Positions 1-4,965 of a DNA stretch of 5,377 bases are shown here, piece after piece. Both the position numbers and the translations under genes were made by a program. Source of the stretch: a candidate division TA06 bacterium (lineage in GTDB: Bacteria; Hydrothermota; DG-26; E44-bin18; JADFOU01); the NCBI GenBank assembly GCA_022562655.1, contig JADFOU010000160.1, forward strand, positions 1 to 5,377, in the 5' to 3' direction. The notes under the pieces are model-generated. The model saw only the letters and a list, made by a program, of their open reading frames with translations, was not told where the DNA came from and searched no databases. Within the stretch, counting starts at the first letter, position 1; each line of letters starts with the position of its first letter.

Positions 1-82
1 GAAAGTAAGTAAAGATCACCTTTAAAACCTGAGCGGTGATTCCGCAGAGGAGAGGAATGACAAAGACCTTGTAAGAACCCAT
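1..82 (-). CDS. Partial divergent PAP2-family (DUF212/YuiD-like) membrane protein, N-terminus only
   Basis: Reading leftwards from an ATG at 82-80, 27 codons stay open to the window edge; an in-frame stop lies four codons upstream (TGA at 94-92), so the ATG is the only good start. The peptide begins MGSYKVFVIPLLCGITAQVL and continues KVIFTYF. It is a hydrophobic N-terminal helix with an A-Q-V-L-K-V block. From memory this matches the start of divergent PAP2/DUF212 proteins such as Bacillus YuiD, which have A-Q-V-I-K-V at the same place. The family is membrane-bound and related to acid phosphatases; its substrate is poorly known. The catalytic part lies outside the window. No strong ribosome site precedes the ATG, so it may depend on read-through from xseB 63 bases upstream. 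A different small membrane protein cannot be excluded. Confidence 0.55.
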   Translation of the reverse strand, partial: MGSYKVFVIPLLCGITAQVLKVIFTYF

Positions 83-93
83 TGAACAGATTC

Positions 94-140
94 ATTTTAA
101 AATGAAAATTTTAAATGCTAATTTTAAAATGCTAAATGCG
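94..140. repeat. AT-rich short tandem repeat between xseB and the PAP2-like gene
   Basis: Three head-to-tail copies of a 13-14 base unit are visible: attttaaaatgaaa (94-107), attttaaatgcta (108-120) and attttaaaatgcta (121-134), followed by a partial aatgcg. The core ATTTTAAAAT is itself palindromic. The array fills most of the 63-base gap between the xseB stop and the next start. I see no hairpin with a T-run, so it is not a convincing terminator. Confidence 0.6.
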
Positions 141-145
141 CTGTT

Positions 146-382
146 CTATTCCTCAATGGTCATCGGTTTTGCCTCTACTGTTCCCTCCTCTGTCTTGACC
201 AGTTTCTTCAATTTCTCCTCGACTACCGAGAGTTTCTCTTCCAAAAACTTTGCGAGGTTTTTCCCCTCCTGGTAGAGTTTCAGAGAATCCTCAAGAGGAA
301 CTTCACCCTTCTCTAACCGGGTGACGATCTCCTCCAGAGCTCCTATCGCCTCTTTAAATGACTTTTCTCTCTTGGGAGACAT
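146..382 (-). CDS. xseB: Exodeoxyribonuclease VII small subunit
   Basis: This 78-residue protein is the small subunit of exonuclease VII, a cytoplasmic nuclease that degrades single-stranded DNA from both ends into oligonucleotides. Several small subunits bind the helical C-terminal part of each XseA. The family pattern is clear: F9-x-E11 and an L-E-E-I-V block (16-20), then L-E-x-G-E-V-P-L-E-D-S-L (23-34), then a Y-x-E-G-x-x-L segment (37-43). A Lys/Glu-rich helical region (about 47-65) follows. The length is typical (about 70-85 residues). The tail (66-78) is acidic and variable. The start codon is ATG with a modest AGAG-type ribosome site 7-10 bases upstream. The gene lies 72 bases downstream of xseA on the same strand, the usual order, so it is probably co-transcribed with it. 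No intact terminator is seen between the two. Confidence 0.95.
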   Translation of the reverse strand: MSPKREKSFKEAIGALEEIVTRLEKGEVPLEDSLKLYQEGKNLAKFLEEKLSVVEEKLKKLVKTEEGTVEAKPMTIEE

Positions 383-454
383 GAAAAATCTCTTTTAAAC
401 AATAGCGTTACTAAAAGTATTGAAATCCGTAATTAGGAAATCGGTACAATGAGG

Positions 455-1657
455 CTACGGTTCCTTTTCCTCAACAATACAGAAGGCTCTCCCACTTTGG
501 AACTGAACCTCTATTTTATCCTCCGGATGTAGAACGGCTGATTTTCTGACGACTTGCCGTTCTGGAAGTCTGTAAGTGATGGAGTACCCCCGAGAAAGGA
601 CAGCCTCAGGATTGACCCCATCCAGTCTCTTTTGAATAGAATAAATTCCCTCTTGGAAAGATTGGAACCGGAATTCCCAAGAGAGGTCGAGACGCCTTAC
701 ATATTCATCTAACGTCTGGCGGTGCTGGTTGACGATATCAAGAGGACGGCGGAAACCATAACTTCTCAAAAGTCCCTGAACTTTTTCTCTAGAAGATGCA
801 ACAGTTTCGTTGAGGCTCTTCCCTGCCCGTATGAGGAGATGACGGATCTCAGTGAGAAGTTCCTGTCGATCCCGGACGGCAAGTTCTGCGGCTGCGGATG
901 GAGTCGGGGCTCGAAGATCGGCAACGAAGTCTGCAATGGTATAGTCAATCTCATGGCCCACAGCGGAGATAACGGGAATGCGGGAACGATAGATGGCTCT
1001 TGCAACGACCTCCTCGTTGAAAGCCCACAGGTCCTCCATAGACCCACCCCCTCTCCCCACAATGAGAAGTTCAACTTTTCCATAGCGGTTAAACGCATCA
1101 ATGGCATCTGCGATCTCAAAAGAGGCTCCATCTCCTTGCACTCGGACGGGTTTCAGGGTGATCTCTAAAGAAGGCTGACGTCTTCGTAAGATATTCAGTA
1201 GGTCTTGGATTACGGCACCTGTAGGAGAGGTGACGATCCCGACCCGTTCAGGATACTCCGGAAGAGGTTTCTTATGGATAGAGTCGAAAAGCCCTTCAGC
1301 GGCAAGGCGACGCTTCAATTGCTCAAAGGCAATGGCGAGTTCGCCAACCCCCAGAGGGGTTAGGGTCTCGACATAAAACTGATAATTTCCTCGCTTTTCA
1401 TACACATCAATCCGACCGAATCCTTTCACCTTCATCCCATCCTCGGGGGTGAAGAGGAGGTTCTCGTTCTCGGATTGAAACATCACACATTGGAGTTGAG
1501 TATACTCGTCGACGAGGGAGAAATAGAAGTGGCCCGATTGAGCCCTGGTAAAGTTCGAGATCTCCCCCTGGACCCAGACCCCAGGGAATTGATCCTGGAG
1601 GAGGAATTTTATCGCCTTGGTGATCTCGGTGACGGTATAGATTTGGGACTTCTCCAA
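455..1657 (-). CDS. xseA: Exodeoxyribonuclease VII large subunit
   Basis: This 400-residue protein is the catalytic subunit of exonuclease VII, which cuts single-stranded DNA in the cytoplasm and works in mismatch repair and clearance of damaged DNA. An N-terminal OB-fold that binds single-stranded DNA spans about residues 6-102 (V-W-V-Q-G-E-I-S-N-F at 27-36). The catalytic domain spans about 120-340. Its hallmarks are TSPTGAVIQDLLNILRRR (143-160), GRGGGSMEDLWAFNEE (201-216) and GHEIDYTIADFVADLR (234-249), followed by APTPSAAAEL (250-259). The conserved Asp152, Arg202, His235 and Asp238 are present. A helical region leads to the family C-terminal block NPEAVLSRGYSI (349-360). The protein is shorter than the E. 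coli form (456) but within the family range. The start is TTG at 1657-1655: AAAGGGAGG lies 8 bases upstream, a stop (TAA at 1675-1673) blocks extension, and the nearby ATG at 1665 is out of frame. Xis-like accessory domains are absent, and xseB follows on the same strand. Confidence 0.96.
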   Translation of the reverse strand: MEKSQIYTVTEITKAIKFLLQDQFPGVWVQGEISNFTRAQSGHFYFSLVDEYTQLQCVMFQSENENLLFTPEDGMKVKGFGRIDVYEKRGNYQFYVETLTPLGVGELAIAFEQLKRRLAAEGLFDSIHKKPLPEYPERVGIVTSPTGAVIQDLLNILRRRQPSLEITLKPVRVQGDGASFEIADAIDAFNRYGKVELLIVGRGGGSMEDLWAFNEEVVARAIYRSRIPVISAVGHEIDYTIADFVADLRAPTPSAAAELAVRDRQELLTEIRHLLIRAGKSLNETVASSREKVQGLLRSYGFRRPLDIVNQHRQTLDEYVRRLDLSWEFRFQSFQEGIYSIQKRLDGVNPEAVLSRGYSITYRLPERQVVRKSAVLHPEDKIEVQFQSGRAFCIVEEKEP

Positions 1658-1665
1658 ACGGTCAT

Positions 1666-1674
1666 CCTCCCTTT
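1666..1674 (-). promoter_or_regulatory. Ribosome binding site that fixes the TTG start of xseA
   Basis: On the minus strand AAAGGGAGG is followed by 8 bases and then TTG (1657). This near-perfect SD at ideal spacing supports the TTG. An ATG directly touches the SD (1665-1663), but it is in another frame and has no spacing, so it should not be used. Confidence 0.85.
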
Positions 1675-1681
1675 AATCACC

Positions 1682-1710
1682 AACTTATCCCATCCAAAGG
1701 GCTTTGTCAA
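1682..1710 (-). promoter_or_regulatory. Probable sigma70-type promoter for xseA-xseB
   Basis: On the minus strand a perfect -35 box TTGACA (1710-1705) is followed by 17 bases and TAAGTT (1687-1682), a weak -10 matching TATAAT at three of six positions. Transcription would begin near 1675, giving a leader of about 18 bases that contains the SD of xseA. The -35 and spacing are strong and the -10 is poor, so the promoter may be weak or activated. Confidence 0.5.
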
Positions 1711-1729
1711 GGTGAAAAGTAGAAATCCC

Positions 1730-1758
1730 TTGACACCTCTACCTCCATGCTGTACAAT
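1730..1758 (+). promoter_or_regulatory. Near-consensus sigma70-type promoter for the SEC-C membrane protein gene
   Basis: TTGACA (1730-1735), exactly 17 bases, then TACAAT (1753-1758; five of six bases match TATAAT). Transcription should start near 1765. This places the in-frame ATG at 1747 upstream of the transcript and so supports the start at 1798. It faces away from the xseA promoter, with 19 bases between the two -35 boxes. Confidence 0.8.
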
Positions 1759-1797
1759 CAACTCAATACGAAGATCAAAAGGAGTTGGGAAACAAAT

Positions 1798-2274
1798 ATG
1801 GATAAAAAAACTGTGAACAAGGTCTCCCGGAACGATCCCTGTCCTTGTGGAAGTGGAAGGAAATACAAGAATTGTCATGGGTACAAGAAAGGAGGGCAAC
1901 CTACCTCTTCAAGAAGACCTCTGTGGATCATCCTGGGAATCCTTGCCTTAGGAGGGATAGGCTTTGGAGGCTATCGTCTGTTCAATCGTCCTGTTCAGTC
2001 CATTTCTCCAACGGGCGGGCCTTTAGGGTTCGATCCCTTCTCAACCACTACGCCTACACCGGCGGGTTACTACTCCGACATTCCGGGTGTGATCCTTATT
2101 GCTCTTTCAGAGGGACAGAAAAAGACAGTGTTGGATCGGGCGAATCGAGAAATTTGCAACTGCGGCTGTAATCTCACCCTCGCCTCTTGCATCATCACTG
2201 ATCCCGGTTGTCCCCTCGTGGCTGATCACAAATCGAAAATTCAGAGCTATGTGACTCAGGCCCGAGGTGAATAG
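1798..2274 (+). CDS. SEC-C motif membrane protein with a C-terminal five-cysteine module
   Basis: This 158-residue protein has no function I can name. Residues 11-27 form a SEC-C zinc motif (RNDPCPCGSG, then C26-H27; ligands Cys15, Cys17, Cys26 and His27), the fold found at the end of SecA. A basic stretch (K30-R40) precedes one hydrophobic helix (about 42-59, glycine-rich). A Pro/Gly/Thr-rich linker (about 64-90) leads to a C-terminal domain (about 95-155) with C120-N-C122-G-C124, C131 and C138. By the positive-inside rule the SEC-C part is cytoplasmic and the five-cysteine domain lies outside the membrane. From memory, similar C-x-C-G-C-(x6)-C modules occur near thioredoxin-fold proteins in environmental bacteria, so a metal or thiol role is possible; this is inference. 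The ATG at 1798 has AAAAGGAG 13 bases upstream (somewhat far) and lies downstream of a clear promoter. A longer in-frame start at 1747 sits inside that promoter and is rejected. Confidence 0.85.
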   Translation: MDKKTVNKVSRNDPCPCGSGRKYKNCHGYKKGGQPTSSRRPLWIILGILALGGIGFGGYRLFNRPVQSISPTGGPLGFDPFSTTTPTPAGYYSDIPGVILIALSEGQKKTVLDRANREICNCGCNLTLASCIITDPGCPLVADHKSKIQSYVTQARGE

Positions 2275-2298
2275 AGGAAAGGCGGAAATTCATTATCG

Positions 2299-2388
2299 GA
2301 AATTAGAATTGGGTTAAAGACATTTTAATTTCTATTTGCCAATTTCTATTACAAATTTCAAATATCTAATAACCAATTTCTAATTTCA
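2299..2388. repeat. AT-rich spacer with short direct and inverted repeats
   Basis: The spacer between the SEC-C gene and the thioredoxin-fold gene contains two adjacent 14-base units, aatttctatttgcc (2327-2340) and aatttctattacaa (2341-2354). A third related stretch, ccaatttctaatttc, lies at 2374-2388. The segment gaaattagaattgg (2299-2312) is an inverted match to that third stretch with one extra base. No convincing promoter or T-tailed terminator is seen. The unit length resembles the array at 94-134, although the sequence differs. Confidence 0.5.
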
Positions 2389-2398
2389 AGGAGACAGA

Positions 2399-2932
2399 AT
2401 GGCTCTTAAGATCGGTGAAAGGGCACCCGATTTTGATCTACCTGGCGTGGATGGGAATAGGTATTCTCTCAAGAGTTTTGAGGGAAAGAAAGCGATGGTG
2501 GTCATTTTCACTTGCAACCACTGCCCGTATGTCCAAGCTTATGAAGATCGGATTATTGCCATCCATAAGGATTATGAGGGAAAAGGGGCAACGATTGCCG
2601 CAATCAACTCCAATGAGACGAAGAACTACCCCGAAGACAGCTTCGAGAAAATGGTGGAGCGTTCCAAGAAGAAGGGGTTCAATTTTCCTTATCTCCGAGA
2701 CGAAGATCAGTCTGTAGCCACAACCTATGGAGCCACCCATACCCCCCAGATATTCCTTTTCGATGAAAATCGGACTCTCCGCTACACAGGGAGGATTGAT
2801 GATAACTGGAAGGAACCAGAGAAGGTCACTACTCAGGACCTTCGGGAGGCTCTGGAAGCAGTCCTGGAAGGAAAGACTGTGGCGAACCCGGAGACATTTA
2901 CCATTGGATGCACAATCAAGTGGATGAAATAA
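2399..2932 (+). CDS. Thioredoxin-fold peroxiredoxin-like protein (PRX_like1 / AhpC-TSA family)
   Basis: This 177-residue protein is probably a cytoplasmic thiol-disulfide oxidoreductase or peroxiredoxin-like enzyme; no signal peptide or membrane helix is seen. The N-terminus has the peroxiredoxin-type opening IGERAPDFDLPGVDGN (5-20), followed by a hydrophobic strand and the active-site segment FTCNHCPYV (37-45). Its Cys39-Asn-His-Cys42 gives a CXXC motif, unlike the single peroxidatic Cys of classical peroxiredoxins. The cis-proline loop is T-H-T-P116. The C-terminal G170-C171-T-I-K-W carries a third cysteine that I recall as conserved in this group. The ATG has AAGGAG five bases upstream (2388-2393). 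It lies 124 bases after the SEC-C gene on the same strand, so co-transcription is possible. The physiological substrate is unknown for most of this family; no peroxidase activity should be assumed. Confidence 0.88.
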   Translation: MALKIGERAPDFDLPGVDGNRYSLKSFEGKKAMVVIFTCNHCPYVQAYEDRIIAIHKDYEGKGATIAAINSNETKNYPEDSFEKMVERSKKKGFNFPYLRDEDQSVATTYGATHTPQIFLFDENRTLRYTGRIDDNWKEPEKVTTQDLREALEAVLEGKTVANPETFTIGCTIKWMK

Positions 2933-2938
2933 TAAAAG

Positions 2939-3000
2939 GCAGTGGCAGTGGTCACCGACGCTCCATAGCTTTGGCGACGGAGCGCGACGGCACGCGACGG
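2939..3000. repeat. GC-rich intergenic repeat cluster: hexamer doublet, imperfect hairpin and three GCGACGG copies
   Basis: Directly after the thioredoxin-fold gene comes gcagtg twice (2939-2950). Next is an imperfect stem of CTCCATAGC (2961-2969) with GCGACGGAG (2974-2982). GCGACGG then occurs three times at an exact 10-base period (2974-2980, 2984-2990, 2994-3000). This stretch is much richer in GC than the rest of the spacer. It has the look of a degraded palindromic repeat element. Related CAGTTG repeats follow at 3067-3082. Confidence 0.6.
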
Positions 3001-3028
3001 AGCACAGTTAGCAGGAAAAATAAAGTAT

Positions 3029-3060
3029 AATTGTGACAAGCGTCCTCGCTTGTCACAATT
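3029..3060. repeat. Perfect 14-bp inverted repeat (palindromic repeat or stem-loop)
   Basis: AATTGTGACAAGCG (3029-3042) and CGCTTGTCACAATT (3047-3060) are exact reverse complements around a TCCT loop. On the plus strand no T-run follows, so it is not a standard terminator for the upstream gene. Read on the minus strand, the stem is followed by a T-rich stretch, but no minus-strand gene ends here. The ACAAGCG/CGCTTGT core resembles dispersed palindromes in environmental genomes. It could stabilise the 3' end of the upstream message. Confidence 0.8.
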
Positions 3061-3116
3061 AGAAATCAGTTGCAGTTGGCAGATGCAGGTGACATCAAAT
3101 AGTTAAGAGGGAGGAC

Positions 3117-3135
3117 ATCCCGCCAATGGCGGGAT
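3117..3135. repeat. 8-bp inverted repeat covering the upstream lyase start codon
   Basis: ATCCCGCC (3117-3124) and GGCGGGAT (3128-3135) pair perfectly around a three-base AAT loop. The ATG at 3126-3128 lies in the loop and the top of the stem. A strong SD (GGGAGG, 3109-3114) sits just before the hairpin. It may hide the first start codon or bring later ones closer to the SD, or it may be a repeat of the common CCCGCC/GGCGGG type that landed here. Confidence 0.7.
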
Positions 3136-4562
3136 TGCCTGTCATGACAAGAAAAAAGATGAGAATGGAGAAAGATTCATTGGGGGAGAAAGAGATTCCT
3201 GAGGATGCCTATTATGGGGTTCAGACTCAAAGGGCGATGGAAAACTTTCCGGTGAGTGGAATTCGAGCCCACCCCACCATGATCAGAGCCACAGTCCTCA
3301 TCAAGAAAGCCGCCGCAAAGGTGAATATGAACCTCGGAATGCTGGAAAAGAAGAAGGGGGAGGCGATTCTGAAGGCTGCCGAGGAGATCCTGAAGGAAAA
3401 ACTTCAGAATCAATTTGTTGTGGATGTCTTTCAGGCTGGGGCGGGAACCTCTCATAATATGAATACGAATGAAGTCATTGCCAACCGTGGAATTGAGATC
3501 CTTGGGGGAAAGAAAGGTGACTATTCCTCCATCCACCCCAATGATGATGTCAATATGTCTCAGTCCACCAATGATGTTATCCCCACAGCAATCCGTTTAG
3601 CCGGTCTGGATCTCCTCTCTCAATTCCTGCCGAATCTCGAAAGATTGAAAGAAGCCTTTTTTGAAAAGGGCAGAGCGTTTGACGGGATCGTCAAATCGGG
3701 GAGAACCCACCTCCAGGACGCCGTCCCCGTCCGTCTGGGTCAGGAGTTCGGAGCTTATGGAAAGATGATGGAGAGCCACTCGAGAAGAATTGCCAATGCC
3801 ATGGAAGAGCTGAAAGTTCTCGGAATAGGGGGAACGGCTGCAGGAACAGGAATGAATGCTCATCCAGAATATCCACAGAGGATGGTGGAATTCCTTTCCA
3901 AAGAGACGGGGTTCGAACTCAAGGAGGCGGAAGACCGATTTGAGGCAATGCAATCCATGGCACCTTTTGTCGCTGTCTCGAGTGCATTAAAAAATTTGGC
4001 AGTAGACCTCACCAAGATTGCCAATGATCTCCGTCTGATGGACTCCGGTCCACGGACAGGACTTTCAGAGATTCACCTCCCCCCTGTCCAGCCCGGCTCC
4101 TCCATCATGCCGGGGAAGGTCAATCCAGTAATGGCAGAGATGCTCAATATGGTCTGTTTCTATGTGATCGGTCAAGATCTTACCATTACCCTTGCATCTC
4201 AGGCAGGGCAGTTGGAACTGAACGTGATGATGCCCCTAATCGCCTTCTCTCTTCTCCATTCTATCGAGGTATTGAAGAATGGTGTGAAGGCTTTTACGGA
4301 AAGATGTGTCTCTGGGATCACAGCAGATGAGGAGAGATGCAGGGAGTATGCAGAGAGAAGTGTTGCCCTGGCTACCGCTTTGAATTCCACTATTGGATAT
4401 CAGAAAGCGGCAGAGGCGGTGAAGGAAGCCATTGCAAAAGGGAAGCCCCTCCGTCGGGTGATCGAGGAGAAGAAAATCCTCTCCAGCGAGGACTTGAAAA
4501 AGGTTTTGGATCTCCAAAGATTGACGGAAATAGGTATTCCGGGTCAAAAAAATGAAAAATAA
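3126..4562 (+). CDS. aspA: Aspartate ammonia-lyase (aspartase/fumarase superfamily)
   Basis: This 478-residue protein most likely converts L-aspartate to fumarate and ammonia in the cytoplasm as a homotetramer. The opening GEKEIPEDAYYGVQTQRAMEN (20-40) and NMNTNEVIANRGIE (111-124) are aspartase-like. HPNDDVNMSQSTND (137-150), SGRTHLQDAVPVRLGQEF (191-208) and the flexible signature loop GSSIMPGKVNPVMAE (324-338) follow. The loop contains the catalytic Ser326 and the substrate-binding Lys331 and Asn333; His195 is also present. The sequence resembles Bacillus AspB, as I recall it, more than E. coli FumC, which has GSSIMPGKVNPTQCE. A fumarase or another fumarate-releasing lyase remains possible. 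Starts at 3126, 3144, 3159 and 3165 are all in frame. I give 3126 because only it has an SD (GGGAGG) at an acceptable distance, 11 bases. Family alignment favours 3144 or 3159 (472 or 467 residues; AspB has 468), and the first residues are encoded by a palindromic repeat. Confidence 0.85.
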   Translation: MAGLPVMTRKKMRMEKDSLGEKEIPEDAYYGVQTQRAMENFPVSGIRAHPTMIRATVLIKKAAAKVNMNLGMLEKKKGEAILKAAEEILKEKLQNQFVVDVFQAGAGTSHNMNTNEVIANRGIEILGGKKGDYSSIHPNDDVNMSQSTNDVIPTAIRLAGLDLLSQFLPNLERLKEAFFEKGRAFDGIVKSGRTHLQDAVPVRLGQEFGAYGKMMESHSRRIANAMEELKVLGIGGTAAGTGMNAHPEYPQRMVEFLSKETGFELKEAEDRFEAMQSMAPFVAVSSALKNLAVDLTKIANDLRLMDSGPRTGLSEIHLPPVQPGSSIMPGKVNPVMAEMLNMVCFYVIGQDLTITLASQAGQLELNVMMPLIAFSLLHSIEVLKNGVKAFTERCVSGITADEERCREYAERSVALATALNSTIGYQKAAEAVKEAIAKGKPLRRVIEEKKILSSEDLKKVLDLQRLTEIGIPGQKNEK

Positions 4563-4571
4563 AGGATATAC

Positions 4572-4665
4572 TCACCACAAAGTCACAAAGTTCGCAGAGA
4601 TAAAATTTTGATATTATTGAGGAAATTCAAAAATATAACTTTCCGACCTTTGCGTCTCTGCGTGA
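4572..4665. repeat. Imperfect inverted repeat between the lyase and the dehydratase gene
   Basis: The segment 4572-4591 pairs imperfectly with 4647-4665: about 14 of 19 positions match after one gap. A second, perfect 8-bp pairing is CGCAGAGA (4593-4600) with TCTCTGCG (4655-4662). The ACCACAAAG/CACAAAG and CTTTGCGTCTCTGCGTG wording is typical of dispersed palindromic repeats in many environmental bacteria. An AT-rich core lies between the arms. The right arm ends just before the SD of the next gene (AAGGAG, 4669-4674). Confidence 0.65.
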
Positions 4666-4680
4666 AAAAAGGAGAAATTC

Positions 4681-4965
4681 ATGCCGACGAAACTCTCAAA
4701 TCAAGAAATTCAGAATCAATTGGGATCTTTAGAGGATTGGAGATTTATAGAGAACGCCATTCACAAAACCTTCACCCTCTCCACATTTCCAAATGCCATA
4801 GAATTCGTCCGGAAGGTTGCGGATCTCGCAGAAACAGAACGCCACCACCCCGACTTCCTCATCCAGTATAACAAGGTCACCCTCACCCTTTCCACCCACT
4901 CCGTGGGAGGGGTCTCCGAAAAAGATATGGAGATGGCGGGGAAGATTGATGGACTTGACGGATAA
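4681..4965 (+). CDS. phhB: Pterin-4a-carbinolamine dehydratase (4a-hydroxytetrahydrobiopterin dehydratase)
   Basis: This 94-residue cytoplasmic protein dehydrates 4a-hydroxytetrahydropterin to the quinonoid dihydropterin, the recycling step after aromatic amino acid hydroxylation. The family pattern is complete: E51, then three residues, H55-H56-P57, five residues, Y63, nine residues, H73, eight residues and D82. The length matches the family (about 95-110). The N-terminus has the usual LSNQEIQNQL and W20 with F32 spacing. The ATG has AAGGAG six bases upstream. It lies 118 bases after the lyase, with a repeat between them. No phenylalanine hydroxylase or other pterin gene is visible, so this may be one of the many orphan members, some of which are thought to act in molybdopterin or other pterin metabolism. 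That role is inference. Confidence 0.93.
   Translation: MPTKLSNQEIQNQLGSLEDWRFIENAIHKTFTLSTFPNAIEFVRKVADLAETERHHPDFLIQYNKVTLTLSTHSVGGVSEKDMEMAGKIDGLDG

Noticed and set aside
94..134. CRISPR array
   Set aside because: The units are only 13-14 bases, directly adjacent, with no unique spacers and no cas genes.
722..1168. Plus-strand open frame of 148 codons
   Set aside because: It lies wholly inside xseA on the other strand, has no ribosome site or recognisable motif, and xseA coding is certain.
1747..1797. Longer start (ATG at 1747) for the SEC-C protein
   Set aside because: It lies between the -35 and -10 boxes of a near-consensus promoter, so it would be upstream of the transcript, and it has no ribosome site.
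1609..1899. Minus-strand open frame of 96 codons covering the divergent promoter region
   Set aside because: It overlaps the well-supported xseA start, both promoters and the start of the SEC-C gene, and shows no family pattern.
2309..2370. Promoter in the AT-rich spacer before the thioredoxin-fold gene
   Set aside because: TTGCCA at 2336-2341 is a fair -35, but the best -10-like hexamer (TCTAAT, 2365-2370) is 23 bases away, which is too far; AT-rich sequence gives such matches by chance.
3026..3031. TATAAT hexamer as a promoter for the lyase
   Set aside because: A perfect -10 hexamer but no acceptable -35 box 16-18 bases upstream, and the transcript would start inside the 14-bp palindrome.
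3177..3953. Minus-strand open frames inside the lyase gene
   Set aside because: They are antisense shadows of a strongly conserved enzyme and have no support of their own.
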